Origin: Sphingobacterium psychroaquaticum
GTDB lineage: Bacteria; Bacteroidota; Bacteroidia; Sphingobacteriales; Sphingobacteriaceae
Length of the DNA: 64,000 bases
NCBI RefSeq assembly: GCF_900177625.1
Contig: NZ_FXAU01000006.1
Coordinates: forward strand, 124,001 to 188,000
Direction of reading: 5' to 3'
The position numbers and the translations under genes were made by a program. Positions 8,583 to 17,510 of the stretch are shown here, in pieces. The notes beneath the pieces were generated by a model. That model saw only the letters and a list, made by a program, of their open reading frames with translations, did not search any database and was not told where the DNA came from. Position 1 is the stretch's first letter; every line of letters starts with the position of its first letter.

Positions 8583-9335
8583 ATGACGGGAAAAGAAAAT
8601 CATATAAACGGATATAAACTTGAAATATGTTCGAACTCTTCGTATTCTGCATTGCAGGCGCAATTGGGAGGAGCGAGTAGAGTCGAACTATGTCAAAATT
8701 TAGAAAATGGAGGAACGACGCCTTCCTACGGACAAATTATGCATACACGTAGTTTGTTGCATATTGGTGTACATGTTTTGATTCGTCCACGTGGAGGCGA
8801 TTTCGTGTATTCGGAGGATGAGTTTGTAGAAATCAAGACGGATATTGCTTTCTGCAAAGAAGCGGGTTGTGATGGTGTCGTGATTGGGATATTAAATCCA
8901 GATGGTTCGGTAGATGCAGACCGTTGTGCAGAGCTCGTCGCTTTAGCAAAACCGATGACAACAGTGTTCCATCGTGCGTTTGATCGCTGTCGGGATCCGT
9001 TTGAAAGTTTAGAAACGATTATAGCATTGGGGTTTGATCGTATTCTGACATCTGGTCTTCAGGTAACTGCTGAAGAAGGGAAAGAGCTGCTTCACCATCT
9101 GATAGCGAAAGCTAACGGACGGATTGAGATTATGCCCGGTTCCGGCGTGCAGGAAAGCAATATTGTTGATATACTTGCGACCACAGGCGCTACATCGATC
9201 CATAGTTCAGCAAAGACTGTAGTGGCTTCTCGAATGACCTACGATAATGCACCTTTAATAGGGATGAATGAGGATACATGGACCACCGATAGGGAAAAGG
9301 TCAAGGTGCTTGCTTCATTACTCCAAACAATATAA
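8583..9335 (+). CDS. cutC: CutC family protein (copper homeostasis protein / PF03932)
   Basis: The protein is 250 aa from the ATG at 8583; an in-frame TTG two codons earlier is less likely. It has the CutC TIM-barrel pattern: LEICSNSSYSALQAQLGGAS, RVELCQNLENGGTTPS, HVLIRPRGGDFVYS, GVVIGILNPDGSVD, TVFHRAFDRC and the phosphate-binding-like IMPGSGV. CutC was named for copper tolerance in Escherichia coli, but later work disputes a direct copper role, so the reaction is unknown. It is a cytoplasmic, single-gene unit ended by a strong hairpin terminator at 9339. Confidence 0.93.
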   Translation: MTGKENHINGYKLEICSNSSYSALQAQLGGASRVELCQNLENGGTTPSYGQIMHTRSLLHIGVHVLIRPRGGDFVYSEDEFVEIKTDIAFCKEAGCDGVVIGILNPDGSVDADRCAELVALAKPMTTVFHRAFDRCRDPFESLETIIALGFDRILTSGLQVTAEEGKELLHHLIAKANGRIEIMPGSGVQESNIVDILATTGATSIHSSAKTVVASRMTYDNAPLIGMNEDTWTTDREKVKVLASLLQTI

Positions 9336-9338
9336 AGC

Positions 9339-9374
9339 AAAAAAAGAGATGGTTTTCACCATCTCTTTTTTTTT
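9339..9374. terminator. Bidirectional rho-independent terminator
   Basis: The hairpin pairs 9339-9353 with 9358-9372 (AAAAAAAGAGATGGT against its complement) around a 4-nt loop and is flanked by T-runs on both strands. It lies between the convergent cutC and the small basic protein gene and can serve both. Confidence 0.9.
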
Positions 9375-9389
9375 ATCTGTTTTAAACAA

Positions 9390-9569
9390 TTATTTAGCGT
9401 CAGCAGCTAATTTGTTTAAGATTGCATCATTTTTAGTGATTTGGCTGTCTTTAGGCATTTGGCTCTTCGAACCAAGCTCAATATTACGGCCTAATTTCAA
9501 AAACTGTACTTCCACACGTGAAACAGTTTTATTTCTTCTATCTTTTCTTTTTAAACGTGTAACTCCCAT
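9390..9569 (-). CDS. Small basic conserved hypothetical protein (59 aa)
   Basis: The likely start is the ATG at 9567-9569 (MGVTRLKRKDRRNK), giving 59 aa; the frame extends further 5' but the MGV start follows an A-rich leader and sits right before the tRNA. The N-terminal third is highly basic (Arg/Lys), with a hydrophobic middle (VEVQFLKLGRN). Such short basic proteins downstream of tRNA-Cys recur in Sphingobacteriia; an RNA- or ribosome-binding role is a guess from charge only. It shares a direction with the tRNA gene 28 nt upstream and could be co-transcribed with it. Confidence 0.7.
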   Translation of the reverse strand: MGVTRLKRKDRRNKTVSRVEVQFLKLGRNIELGSKSQMPKDSQITKNDAILNKLAADAK

Positions 9570-9597
9570 TGTAATCTTTTTTATTGTCAAAAAAACG

Positions 9598-9668
9598 AGG
9601 TCGGAAGCGGATTCGAACCGCTGTAGGAGGTTTTGCAGACCTCAGCCTAGCCACTCGGCCATCCGACC
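9598..9668 (-). tRNA. tRNA-Cys (anticodon GCA)
   Basis: Read on the minus strand, the acceptor arms GGTCGGA and TCCGACC pair. The D-arm region GCCGAGTGGCTAGGC, anticodon stem GAGGT/ACCTC with loop CTGCAAA (anticodon GCA), and T-arm with GTTCGAATC are all present. The discriminator base is U73, the known cysteine identity element. CCA is not encoded. Confidence 0.96.
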
Positions 9669-9917
9669 CTTTTCCCGTTCGAGGGAATGCAAAAATAAAA
9701 TTTACTTTTGACATATACAACGCTTATTGGAAAAAGATTTTCATTTCATTTCTTTTCAACAAAAGCCAGGTAAATCATATATTATTTTTCTGTGTAAATA
9801 TTGCTTTTTGACGGTTTTAAACCACTTGTATTTAAATAGTTGTCCTAATTTCACATACGTTAACTGTTTTTGGTCTAAATCTTGTAATGGTATGTATATA
9901 TCAGAAAATTAAAGATT

Positions 9918-10541
9918 ATGATCATGAAAAAAACTTTACTTACACTAGGTGCAGCATTTATTTTAGCTGCCGGAGCGCAAGCACAAACAAGTTGGGGGTT
10001 GAAAGCTGGGGTGAACCTTCCTAAACTTTCCTTCTCAGGAAACGGTGTTTCAATGTCTACGAAGTCTTCTACGAACTTCTATGTGACAGGTTATGCAGAC
10101 TTACCTGTAGCAAGTAATTTCTCTATCCAACCTGGATTATCCTTGCAAGGAAAGGGAGGTAAGTTCTCCGATGATAAATTGGATAAAGACTTCGAAACAA
10201 AAACAGACTTGATGTATTTAGAGGTGCCTGTAAATGCAGTTTATTATATTCCTGCGGGATCAGGTAATGTATTTATTGGTGCTGGTCCTTATGCTGGAAT
10301 TGGTTTATCAGGAAAATATAAAGTTGGAGATGTTAAAACGGATGTGGAATGGGGAAGTGGTACGGATAAAGATCTTAAACGTTTTGACTTTGGTATCAAT
10401 ACAATGTTAGGCTACAAGTTGGCTAACGGCTTCTTGATTAATGCAGGTTACGGCTTTGGTTTAATTGATATCGCTGCTGAAAATAGCTTTGGTAAAACAA
10501 AGAACAACGTATTATCATTCGGAATTGGCTTCCAATTCTAA
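9918..10541 (+). CDS. PorT-family outer-membrane beta-barrel protein
   Basis: A 207-aa secreted protein with a clear signal peptide (KKTLLTLGAAFILAAG, cleaved after AQAQ). It has a run of alternating beta strands typical of the PF13568 outer-membrane beta-barrel family: GLKAGVNLPKLSFSG, PGLSLQGKGGKF, LEVPVNAVYYIPAG, FIGAGPYAGIGLSGKY, GYKLANGFLINAGYGFGL and a final strand ending FGIGFQF. The C-terminal Phe is usual for barrel insertion. The start may be ATG 9918 or the ATG at 9924. These proteins are abundant in Bacteroidota and mostly of unknown cargo. It stands alone, with 249 bp of AT-rich upstream DNA. Confidence 0.88.
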   Translation: MIMKKTLLTLGAAFILAAGAQAQTSWGLKAGVNLPKLSFSGNGVSMSTKSSTNFYVTGYADLPVASNFSIQPGLSLQGKGGKFSDDKLDKDFETKTDLMYLEVPVNAVYYIPAGSGNVFIGAGPYAGIGLSGKYKVGDVKTDVEWGSGTDKDLKRFDFGINTMLGYKLANGFLINAGYGFGLIDIAAENSFGKTKNNVLSFGIGFQF

Positions 10542-10612
10542 GAAGGGAGTGGATTCCTAAGCGTCGTTAACGACAAGCGTGTTAATGAACAAATAGGATT
10601 TTAAAACCTTTT

Positions 10613-10728
10613 AAAACGTCATTGCGAACCTGAGGTATGAAGGTGCGGCAATCTTTTAGTGAGCTAGTGACCAGTGGTTTTTAGCTTTACAAAGATCCCC
10701 ACGTCGTTCCTCCTCGCAGTGACGTTTT
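10613..10728. repeat. REP/MITE-like inverted-repeat element
   Basis: The termini AAAACGTCATTGCGAACC (10613) and TCCTCGCAGTGACGTTTT (10711) are near-perfect inverted repeats. A core with GCAATCTTT and AAAGATCCCC forms a second imperfect pair. It resembles the GTCATTGCGA-type intergenic repeats spread through many genomes. It has no coding capacity and would fold into a long hairpin if transcribed. Confidence 0.7.
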
Positions 10729-10746
10729 TGCTTTCTAAGCGCCGTT

Positions 10747-10795
10747 AACTACCAACTATCAACTACCAACTACCAACAATCAACTACCAACTATC
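10747..10795. repeat. Seven consecutive 7-bp repeats (AACTAYC)
   Basis: Uninterrupted heptamers in phase: AACTACC, AACTATC, AACTACC, AACTACC, AACAATC, AACTACC, AACTATC. This is the clearest example in the window of the degenerate heptamer family found at many intergenic sites. Confidence 0.9.
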
Positions 10796-10810
10796 TAACT
10801 CCAAACAAAA

Positions 10811-10848
10811 AAAAGGGGCAACGAATAGTTATTCGTTGCCCCTTTTTT
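10811..10848 (-). terminator. Terminator of the SusCD operon
   Basis: A long stem (AAAAGGGGCAACGAATA with its complement, minimal loop) lies 20 nt past the TlpA stop codon. On the minus strand it is followed by a run of eight T, so it is a strong intrinsic terminator for the leftward operon. Confidence 0.92.
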
Positions 10849-10867
10849 GTCTATAAACTAATTAAAC

Positions 10868-12208
10868 CTATCGTGCTAAGCCCTGATCAATTAGCTTGAT
10901 CAATGCTGGATCACTAGGACGTGGGCTATCCACCGAAATAATATTACCAGCTTTGTCGATCAGCAAATACCGAGGTATACCCGTGATCTTATAAAATTTA
11001 GAAAGGTCATTTTGTGGTCCAGCATGCACCTGCAAACCTTTCAATTTCTTGTCTACGTTATATTTGATCCAAGCATCCTTATCCTTATCTACGGAGATGC
11101 CAAGGAATGTAATATTCTTACCTTCGTATTTCTCAACTAGTTTTTCCCAGTGTGGTTCTTCTGCTTTGCACGGTCCGCACCAGGTAGCCCATACATCCAT
11201 CAGTACCATTTTGCCTTTTAAGGAAGATAATGAAAGTTTCGTTCCCTTTGTGTCTTCAAAAGAAAAGTCAATAATTGGAGCTCCTGATTTGGTATCTACT
11301 AATTTTAACTCTACACGTTTTGCACGTTCTTTTTGTTCTGGTAGAATCAAGTATGCGCTATACTTTTCATATTGTGCTAGATAGTCACTATATGATTTCG
11401 TGGATTCCATAGCGTTAATAGCGTATTGTCCTTTTAGAGCGGTAGTTGGAATAACGGACAGCTGTTGATCAAGATCTGGTTTTTTGCTTAGATCTACCTT
11501 TCTAAAGATCAATTGGTTGAGCAGTCTGTTTCCATATGGGAACTTTAAAAGATCATCTTTTAAGAAATGGTCTGGATTAAAATTTACGTAATAATCGCTC
11601 ATTTCTTCCTTGCCAGGATGCGCGGGTCTTGGTGTATAGATGTATCCAATGGCGATATAGGCGAAATCATAATCTACGATAGATGCAAATTCTTTATCGA
11701 AGGTTGGGTTTCCCGTGTTAACGGCTGATTTAATGCCTGCGATTTCTTCATTTAGCTCTTCTACGTCAGGAAAGAAATCAACAAATGTACTTCTTCCTGT
11801 CATACCAAATGCTTTTGCAGCCATCTTCTTTGTTCGGTCGTGCCACTTCGCCATTTGCAGGTTTTCTTTCGTGTTTTCGCCAACCAAAGTATAATCCCCA
11901 TTTGAAAGCTCAATATTTAACTCATCACCTCCTTTAAAATAGAAGTTTTTTGTTGTTCGCAGCGCCAACGAATCACTTCCGCCAAGCGCATACAACCCGG
12001 TGTAAGCGGGTGTAAATTTGAAAGCAAATTGTCCTAAACTATCGGGGGTAGAAGTCGCGATTTCACTAAGTTTACCATTGTATACCTTGTATAGATACAC
12101 CTTGTTTAATGCCTTTTTTACCACTGTACCATTAATAATGCTAGCTTGCTGCGCATACATAAGGGTGGATAGAATGATACCGAATATTGAAAGTGTTATT
12201 TTTTTCAT
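10868..12208 (-). CDS. TlpA-like thiol-disulfide oxidoreductase (N-terminal DUF4369-like)
   Basis: The protein is 446 aa from the ATG at 12206-12208, one base after the stop of the upstream gene; a TTG start 18 nt earlier would overlap that gene. It has a signal peptide (SIFGIILSTLMYAQQ) and an N-terminal beta domain of the DUF4369 type (residues about 20-120). After a helical middle comes a C-terminal thioredoxin fold of the AhpC/TSA-Redoxin type with active site WCGPC (Cys344, Cys347) and the cis-Pro segment ITGIPRYLLID. It should reduce or isomerise disulfides in the periplasm. As the last gene of the SusCD operon it could open disulfide bonds in imported polypeptides, which is inference. 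Confidence 0.9.
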   Translation of the reverse strand: MKKITLSIFGIILSTLMYAQQASIINGTVVKKALNKVYLYKVYNGKLSEIATSTPDSLGQFAFKFTPAYTGLYALGGSDSLALRTTKNFYFKGGDELNIELSNGDYTLVGENTKENLQMAKWHDRTKKMAAKAFGMTGRSTFVDFFPDVEELNEEIAGIKSAVNTGNPTFDKEFASIVDYDFAYIAIGYIYTPRPAHPGKEEMSDYYVNFNPDHFLKDDLLKFPYGNRLLNQLIFRKVDLSKKPDLDQQLSVIPTTALKGQYAINAMESTKSYSDYLAQYEKYSAYLILPEQKERAKRVELKLVDTKSGAPIIDFSFEDTKGTKLSLSSLKGKMVLMDVWATWCGPCKAEEPHWEKLVEKYEGKNITFLGISVDKDKDAWIKYNVDKKLKGLQVHAGPQNDLSKFYKITGIPRYLLIDKAGNIISVDSPRPSDPALIKLIDQGLAR

Positions 12209-12209
12209 G

Positions 12210-13721
12210 TTAAAATCTTTTTTCAAGAGATAGAGTATGTGTTTTTAAATTGTTGTCCTCCAAGATGTCTACATTCACGCTAAGATTCGCGTCCGACTGA
12301 AGGAGGGCGGTTAGTTTTTCTGGTGCATCACGTAATTCACTTCCTTTGATATTACCTATCCGAACCACTTCACTGCCAGCAGGGGATAGGGGGGATGTCG
12401 GATTTAATGATTGGAGTATCACCAGCTTACCTTGGTGGTTCCATCCCAGTACGGTTTCCCCTAATAAGAAATCATGTGGATAATGAAAGGTATTATTCTT
12501 TGTGAGGAATAGCTCGTTGCGCTGCACATTAATTACAAAGTTATAACGACTCATCAAACGAACGCCGATGGAACCGTCAAAAGCAGGACGCCAATTTTCA
12601 TTTGCGGAGCTACCTGCCATAAGTGTGATGGGCATTGCCATCAATGGTTCTATACCTGCTAAAGAAAACTGATGACTCCGTCCCGTATATGTAGGCGACA
12701 CCATGCCTAAGCTTGCTGTCGAACCGTTGTACAATGGTTTGAAGCCGTTTACTAGCAGTCTGTTATCACGAACAAATGGACGGAAACAGATTAAGTGATA
12801 GGCAGCACCTGTGTCGAAGACAAAGTTTCCGGTGTAGCTTTTTCCGGGCTTAATCGTTAATTCCCCCTGCAAGGAAAGCATACCATTGGACATACGAAGT
12901 GGAACAGATGTCCCTTTACCACTATTTTTGAAATCGCCGAAGTCGAATAAAGAAAGCTCGCTTTTGTCGTAATCTACTTGTACAATAAACCGTTTCACCA
13001 GGGTATTACCAATAATCCCATCGACATCGTGACCTACTGTTGCAAATATGGCAATCCCCATATTCTCAAGTTTCAAGGTGTCGAGTAAGATGCTGTTCTT
13101 ATCGGATACCTGAATTGCAATATTACTCCCTACTACTGAAGCATTGTTTTGACGCGTTACCGTAAGGCCGATTTCGTCGGCTAAGGTTTGACTAACGGCC
13201 ATACCATCAGCTCCGGTATCAAACAATAGACGTAAGGGACGCGCAAAATTATTGATCCGAACGGAAAGGATAATGGAGCCATCTCTATTTTCAAATGGGA
13301 TACGGGTCCGTAGCTTGGCGGTCCCGTATCGATTCATGCCATAGAGCTGATCGAACAAGTCGATGTAACGAATCTTTCCATTTGTATCGATATAGATATT
13401 GGTTTGGCTCTTCGTGTCTGCGTTTTGATCTACGGCTACCTTAATTTTTTGACCTCCGCTAACGCTTTCCTCCGATAGAATTTTAATATCCTTTATGGGA
13501 TATTCCTGTATTATGTGCTTTAGGATGCCTTTAGCACCGCCATCCGTATTTCCTGCAACGGTAAAGTCTGGAGATAAATAAGGAAGAATTACTGTTTCAT
13601 TTTTTTCTTGGAAAGCCAGGCGCAAGGCCTGAACAATTTGTTCAGTGCCTTGACCGTAGCTCTTTTGTAGGCTGAAAAAACCTACAGCTATTAAAATGAA
13701 CCCATTAATTAGTAATTTCAT
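12210..13721 (-). CDS. Secreted retropepsin-like aspartic protease with two DTG motifs
   Basis: The protein is 503 aa from the ATG at 13719-13721 (MKLLINGFILIAVGFF); the longer frame overlaps the upstream gene. A signal peptide ends near SYGQ. Two pepsin-like lobes are visible, each with an aspartic catalytic motif: LLFDTGADG (Asp168) and FVFDTGAAYH (Asp303), each followed by an IGN/GSIG-type second motif (VDGIIGNTLV, FDGSIGVRLM). The last ~90 residues look PDZ-like (VRIGNIKGSEL). Having both aspartates suggests a complete single-chain active site, unlike dimeric retropepsins. The position between lipoproteins and a thioredoxin in a SusCD operon suggests periplasmic processing of imported peptides (inference). 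Confidence 0.85.
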   Translation of the reverse strand: MKLLINGFILIAVGFFSLQKSYGQGTEQIVQALRLAFQEKNETVILPYLSPDFTVAGNTDGGAKGILKHIIQEYPIKDIKILSEESVSGGQKIKVAVDQNADTKSQTNIYIDTNGKIRYIDLFDQLYGMNRYGTAKLRTRIPFENRDGSIILSVRINNFARPLRLLFDTGADGMAVSQTLADEIGLTVTRQNNASVVGSNIAIQVSDKNSILLDTLKLENMGIAIFATVGHDVDGIIGNTLVKRFIVQVDYDKSELSLFDFGDFKNSGKGTSVPLRMSNGMLSLQGELTIKPGKSYTGNFVFDTGAAYHLICFRPFVRDNRLLVNGFKPLYNGSTASLGMVSPTYTGRSHQFSLAGIEPLMAMPITLMAGSSANENWRPAFDGSIGVRLMSRYNFVINVQRNELFLTKNNTFHYPHDFLLGETVLGWNHQGKLVILQSLNPTSPLSPAGSEVVRIGNIKGSELRDAPEKLTALLQSDANLSVNVDILEDNNLKTHTLSLEKRF

Positions 13722-13734
13722 ATTGATTCTTCCC

Positions 13735-15258
13735 TTATCTTTCACGGTACATCAATGATTGTACTTTACCAAAACCGCTATAGCTGTTCTTAAGTGTAAT
13801 CTGCGCGTTTAACCCTGGTACATCATAAATGTCCATTTTACCACCTTCGCCAACAGGTTTTGATTCATCATATGTACACACGATAAGATCTTTTTCACCC
13901 GTATACTTGGTTGCATTTTGGAAAGAATAGAACCGTAGTATGGTAATTTTTTGATTGCCATAGTCAGCCATAACTTTCGTGGTTTTAGCGAACATATCGT
14001 ATTCATAAACTTTACTACCTATCGAATAGAATAAGTAACCATACACAGGGCTGACAGCAAAATTTTCGGCTTTGTCGAAATCAGGGATTTTTATTTCCTC
14101 AAAGAAAGCTTGTGCATTATTTACAGGATTAAATCGTGCGATGTATCGCTTAGGGGACTGCAAATCTTGAAGTACAGAAAAAACCTCACCACTGTTGTAC
14201 GGGGTTCGGGTCATGTACAAAAGGTTTTTGTCGATTTGAAAGCTAAAGAGCTTATTTGTTGGGTCAGGAATTTCGGTACATGAAGCTGCGGTTCCTGTAT
14301 GTTTTACAAATCTTTTATAGGTGTCATCAAAAAAGATGGCTGCAGTTGAACTTGTCGTACTTTCATTGGATGCAATGAATGGCGCAACTTTAAAAGATTG
14401 ATTTTTTAGGGCGATAAGATTTAATTCAATGCCAAAACGCAATTGGTTAACCCGATCAAAAAGGTATAAATTCCCTCCACTAATCATATAGGCGCGATTG
14501 CTGCTATTCCGTTTGATAACATCAGCACTCACTTTGTCAGGAGCGCCAATCATCTCTTTGCTTAATGTATAATTGCTCTGCCAGGCAAATGTATTTGGCT
14601 CTAAGCGAAAACCATTTTCTGTTGTGTTGATGTATAACGCATAAGAAAAATTTGCACCTAGGCTTGTTGCTAAACCAGAAGTATAACCGTATAGAGAACG
14701 TGGTTTGCCCGTTAAATGAAGGTCTGACTTTGTTGTCGCTAGTAGATCTTTAATCAGGTCGAATTTTGTTCCTGTGGTATGGAGCGAGAGCATATCTACC
14801 CGGGCGACATCATTCACTTCTGTTAAGAACATCCACCCTTCGTTTATTTCGTTTACAACGGTGAGTCTAAATGAAAAACGCTTCTCTATACCCGTTTTCT
14901 TATTCTTTACCGCGTAGTATATCACCCGTGTTCCCGGCGATAGACGCACTTCGTAATCAATAGCTCGCTCAGTAGAGATCGCAATTTTATCCTCATCCTT
15001 AACGCCTGTAAAATATACCCATTCATAGGTATAGTCATCCGGGCTCGCCGTAGGATCTAAGGTGAAACTTAGTTTGGGAGCTAGTTGAAAACGAGAGTTG
15101 TACAAAACGGTGGTATCACGTAAATCATATACCGTATCCACGGCATTTAATTCGGTATAGTTGTAGTTCCCTAAATCTTTATTACACGCTGCAAAAACGG
15201 CTAACATGGTCAGGATTAAGGAAAGTATGGCTATATTTTTATATATTTTAGATTTCAT
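13735..15258 (-). CDS. PKD-like family surface lipoprotein
   Basis: A 507-aa lipoprotein with lipobox LAVFAAC (Cys25), followed by NKDLGNYNYTELNAV, the hallmark start of the PKD-like family (PF16407-type) lipoproteins that accompany DUF4843 and SusCD genes. The N-terminal ~100 residues form a beta-sandwich (YEWVYFTG, ISTERAIDYEVRLSPGT). The rest reads as a beta-propeller-like repeat region without recognised enzyme residues. It probably sits on the cell surface as an accessory binding protein of the transporter. It is spaced 13 nt from the protease gene and 27 nt from the DUF4843 gene, within one operon. Confidence 0.85.
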   Translation of the reverse strand: MKSKIYKNIAILSLILTMLAVFAACNKDLGNYNYTELNAVDTVYDLRDTTVLYNSRFQLAPKLSFTLDPTASPDDYTYEWVYFTGVKDEDKIAISTERAIDYEVRLSPGTRVIYYAVKNKKTGIEKRFSFRLTVVNEINEGWMFLTEVNDVARVDMLSLHTTGTKFDLIKDLLATTKSDLHLTGKPRSLYGYTSGLATSLGANFSYALYINTTENGFRLEPNTFAWQSNYTLSKEMIGAPDKVSADVIKRNSSNRAYMISGGNLYLFDRVNQLRFGIELNLIALKNQSFKVAPFIASNESTTSSTAAIFFDDTYKRFVKHTGTAASCTEIPDPTNKLFSFQIDKNLLYMTRTPYNSGEVFSVLQDLQSPKRYIARFNPVNNAQAFFEEIKIPDFDKAENFAVSPVYGYLFYSIGSKVYEYDMFAKTTKVMADYGNQKITILRFYSFQNATKYTGEKDLIVCTYDESKPVGEGGKMDIYDVPGLNAQITLKNSYSGFGKVQSLMYRER

Positions 15259-15285
15259 AATATTTATCTTTTTTGATAGAGGCTC

Positions 15286-16053
15286 CTATTGCTGTCCCAC
15301 GGAACCCATTGTCATTGGTGTACCATTATCCTCGTAAATAATATTGCCCGCAGCCTTTTGTTCATTCAAGTAGCGGTGCATCATCTTGGCTAGCGCTGTC
15401 ATCTCTGATATATCCATAAGATTGATAAAGTATAGAGGCTCCATATCAAATACCTCACACATCAACAAGAACTTCTTCCTGGTGAAAGGCCCGTAAAAGG
15501 AATCCAACCAGTAGACGGGCTTAGGGATCATATCATGGGCAATTATTTGATACTTGATATGTGATATCTTTTCACCTGTATTTGGGTTAATGACCCGGTC
15601 TTTCATATCAGTATTAAAGTTCTCGTTCGACTCTATATACAGATACAGTTTAAATTCCGTGTTGGCCATTTCTGGTTTTTTTGACCATTTTATAAAGACT
15701 GTATCCTGTATTTCGTTTTTGCTGATTACAAAATCCTTGGTTACGAATTCATAGTGCGTTCCTTCTATAGCAGTCGACTTCGGGTCTACTTTTAAGATGT
15801 AACTTCGGTCCACATTTTCAGGCTTACTAAGGGTAGCTATCACGATGGGCTGTATACTATCTGTCAAATTGGTTGCAGCGAACTCAATTATGGTAGAATC
15901 TTTTAGAATTTCGCCCTGAAATTTTAGCGGACGGTTGGTTTCAAAGAAGTATATGCTTGGTTCGCCACTGTAGTCTATAAGCTTATCTTTCTCACAAGAA
16001 AAAGTACTCATCAGCGCGAATAGTATACATATTGTTTGTGCAAATCTTTTCAT
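15286..16053 (-). CDS. DUF4843 lipoprotein
   Basis: The protein is 255 aa from the ATG at 16051-16053; the upstream extension would overlap susD, whose stop is 1 nt away. The lipobox is ALMSTFSC (Cys20). The body matches the DUF4843 pattern: a short YSGEPSIYFFE start, a Calx-beta/Ig-like sandwich, and a conserved end with YWLDSFYGPFTRKKFLLMCE and YEDNGTPMTM. DUF4843 proteins occur almost only next to SusCD and are thought to be surface accessory lipoproteins. Its close packing with susD points to a joint outer-membrane complex. Confidence 0.88.
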   Translation of the reverse strand: MKRFAQTICILFALMSTFSCEKDKLIDYSGEPSIYFFETNRPLKFQGEILKDSTIIEFAATNLTDSIQPIVIATLSKPENVDRSYILKVDPKSTAIEGTHYEFVTKDFVISKNEIQDTVFIKWSKKPEMANTEFKLYLYIESNENFNTDMKDRVINPNTGEKISHIKYQIIAHDMIPKPVYWLDSFYGPFTRKKFLLMCEVFDMEPLYFINLMDISEMTALAKMMHRYLNEQKAAGNIIYEDNGTPMTMGSVGQQ

Positions 16054-16054
16054 G

Positions 16055-17500
16055 TTATTGTCTTGGTTGTGTTTCCGAGTCCGGAAGTGGTACGACATAC
16101 GTGTTCTTACTCATAACGATGTTTCCAGTATTGGCTGCTCCATTTGGAATATTCGGTAGATTTCTTCGTTTGTGATAAAAGAATAATTGACCTTCTCCGA
16201 AGAATTCCTTGCGGTATTCTTTTTGTATTTCTGTATCCATATTGACAGTACCACTCAGGCTCAGAATACCACGTTGATTACGAACCTTGTTTAGATATTC
16301 CAATGCTTGACTGGCTATCGGTTCCGTTTCAGCCGCTATGAGGTAAACTTCGCTGAGTCTTAATAAGGGCATTGAGAATCGATATACCTTAGTTTTGTCA
16401 ACAATATCTTGATATTTGATAAATGTTCTATACGTTTTACTACCATCAGAAGGGACCACCCAAAACGGATTAAAACGGTAATCGTTACCGTTGTTTTCAT
16501 ACCATTCATTTAATCGTGTTTGATTGGTCGAAAGAATATTGGCTCCCGTAAGCGCCGGACTAAAGAGGTCATTATATCGCGCATAAAGGTTACTGTTCTG
16601 TATCCCAAAAACCATCTCTGTTGTATAGACTCTATCGGGATTTTCCTTTTCTGAAACCGCATTTTGTACGGTCGTCCAAGGGAAGAAATTACTCACGCCG
16701 ATGACCTCTTTAGCTGCTAGTAAAGCCGTCGGTTTATCATCGATGTATAAATTTACTCTGGCTTGTAGTGCTTTTACAGCGTAATAGTTAAAACGATAAT
16801 TTCTGTTACGCATGAAATTATTAGCACCTACTATTGTACCCGGCATAGGGCCATTTTTCAAAATAGGGTCATTCAATAATAACTGTTCCGCAAGTTTGAG
16901 GTCAGCTAATACCTCTTCTATTACTTCTTTGCCTGTAAGTAACTTAAGTGTACCACTTTTCGTTGTCTTATTATATGGAATTGCGATGTTGGTCGCATCT
17001 GTTTTATATACAGGACCAAAAAGGCGTAATAAATCGAAATGTATAAAAGCTCTGATAGCAATCGCTTCTCCTTTATATATATCGCGCGTTGTTTCAGATA
17101 AGCCTGCTCTTTGATAGTGTTTATCTAGCCCTTCAGCAAATTCATTTACATCTAATATTGTGGTGTAAGCTTTTTTCCAGATCTGTTCCATAAGATTCTT
17201 GGACTCAGCCGTGGTATAATTGTATTTACTTACTTGGTAGTATTTATTATCCTCCACTAAATTAAAGCGTTGTCCTAATGCTTCTACGGTGCTCATTGTC
17301 ATGTTTTCTCCATAGAGAGAGCTACTTGCTAATGATATGTAGGCATTATTCAAACGGGCATTAACCGTAGATTCATTTCTGTACGCCTCCTCTTCATCGA
17401 TAAAACCTTCTGGTTTAACATCGAGATATTTATTGCACGATAACAGTCCACAAAGGATCGTTATTATAGGAAGCACTAATTTGATTGTATTTCTTTTCAT
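16055..17500 (-). CDS. RagB/SusD family nutrient-binding lipoprotein
   Basis: A 481-aa lipoprotein, lipobox CGLLSC (Cys22), with the SusD N-terminal start CNKYLDVKPEGFIDEEEAYR. The TPR-like helices (YKGEAIAIRAFIHFDLLRLF) and the C-terminal SusD/RagB signature (FSMPLLRLSEVYLIAAE, YLNKVRNQRG, EIQKEYRKEFFGEGQLFFYH) are present. SusD forms the lid of the SusC barrel and captures the ligand outside the cell. It is 10 nt downstream of susC. The specificity cannot be read from the sequence, but the lack of any glycoside hydrolase in the operon argues against a polysaccharide. Confidence 0.96.
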   Translation of the reverse strand: MKRNTIKLVLPIITILCGLLSCNKYLDVKPEGFIDEEEAYRNESTVNARLNNAYISLASSSLYGENMTMSTVEALGQRFNLVEDNKYYQVSKYNYTTAESKNLMEQIWKKAYTTILDVNEFAEGLDKHYQRAGLSETTRDIYKGEAIAIRAFIHFDLLRLFGPVYKTDATNIAIPYNKTTKSGTLKLLTGKEVIEEVLADLKLAEQLLLNDPILKNGPMPGTIVGANNFMRNRNYRFNYYAVKALQARVNLYIDDKPTALLAAKEVIGVSNFFPWTTVQNAVSEKENPDRVYTTEMVFGIQNSNLYARYNDLFSPALTGANILSTNQTRLNEWYENNGNDYRFNPFWVVPSDGSKTYRTFIKYQDIVDKTKVYRFSMPLLRLSEVYLIAAETEPIASQALEYLNKVRNQRGILSLSGTVNMDTEIQKEYRKEFFGEGQLFFYHKRRNLPNIPNGAANTGNIVMSKNTYVVPLPDSETQPRQ

Positions 17501-17510
17501 AAGATGTCAA

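Larger units (their letters stand above)
10542..10810. other. Gene-free interval with three kinds of repeat
   Basis: No ORF is supported. The interval holds an inverted-repeat element (10613-10728), a heptamer array (10747-10795) and an imperfect 14-bp direct repeat, TAAGCGTCGTTAAC at 10558 and TAAGCGCCGTTAAC at 10736, which brackets the inverted-repeat element. Confidence 0.7.

Noticed and set aside
9268..9811. Plus-strand ORFs covering the tRNA-Cys region
   Set aside because: They cross the terminator and the tRNA gene; the 9390-9569 minus ORF and the tRNA explain the region.
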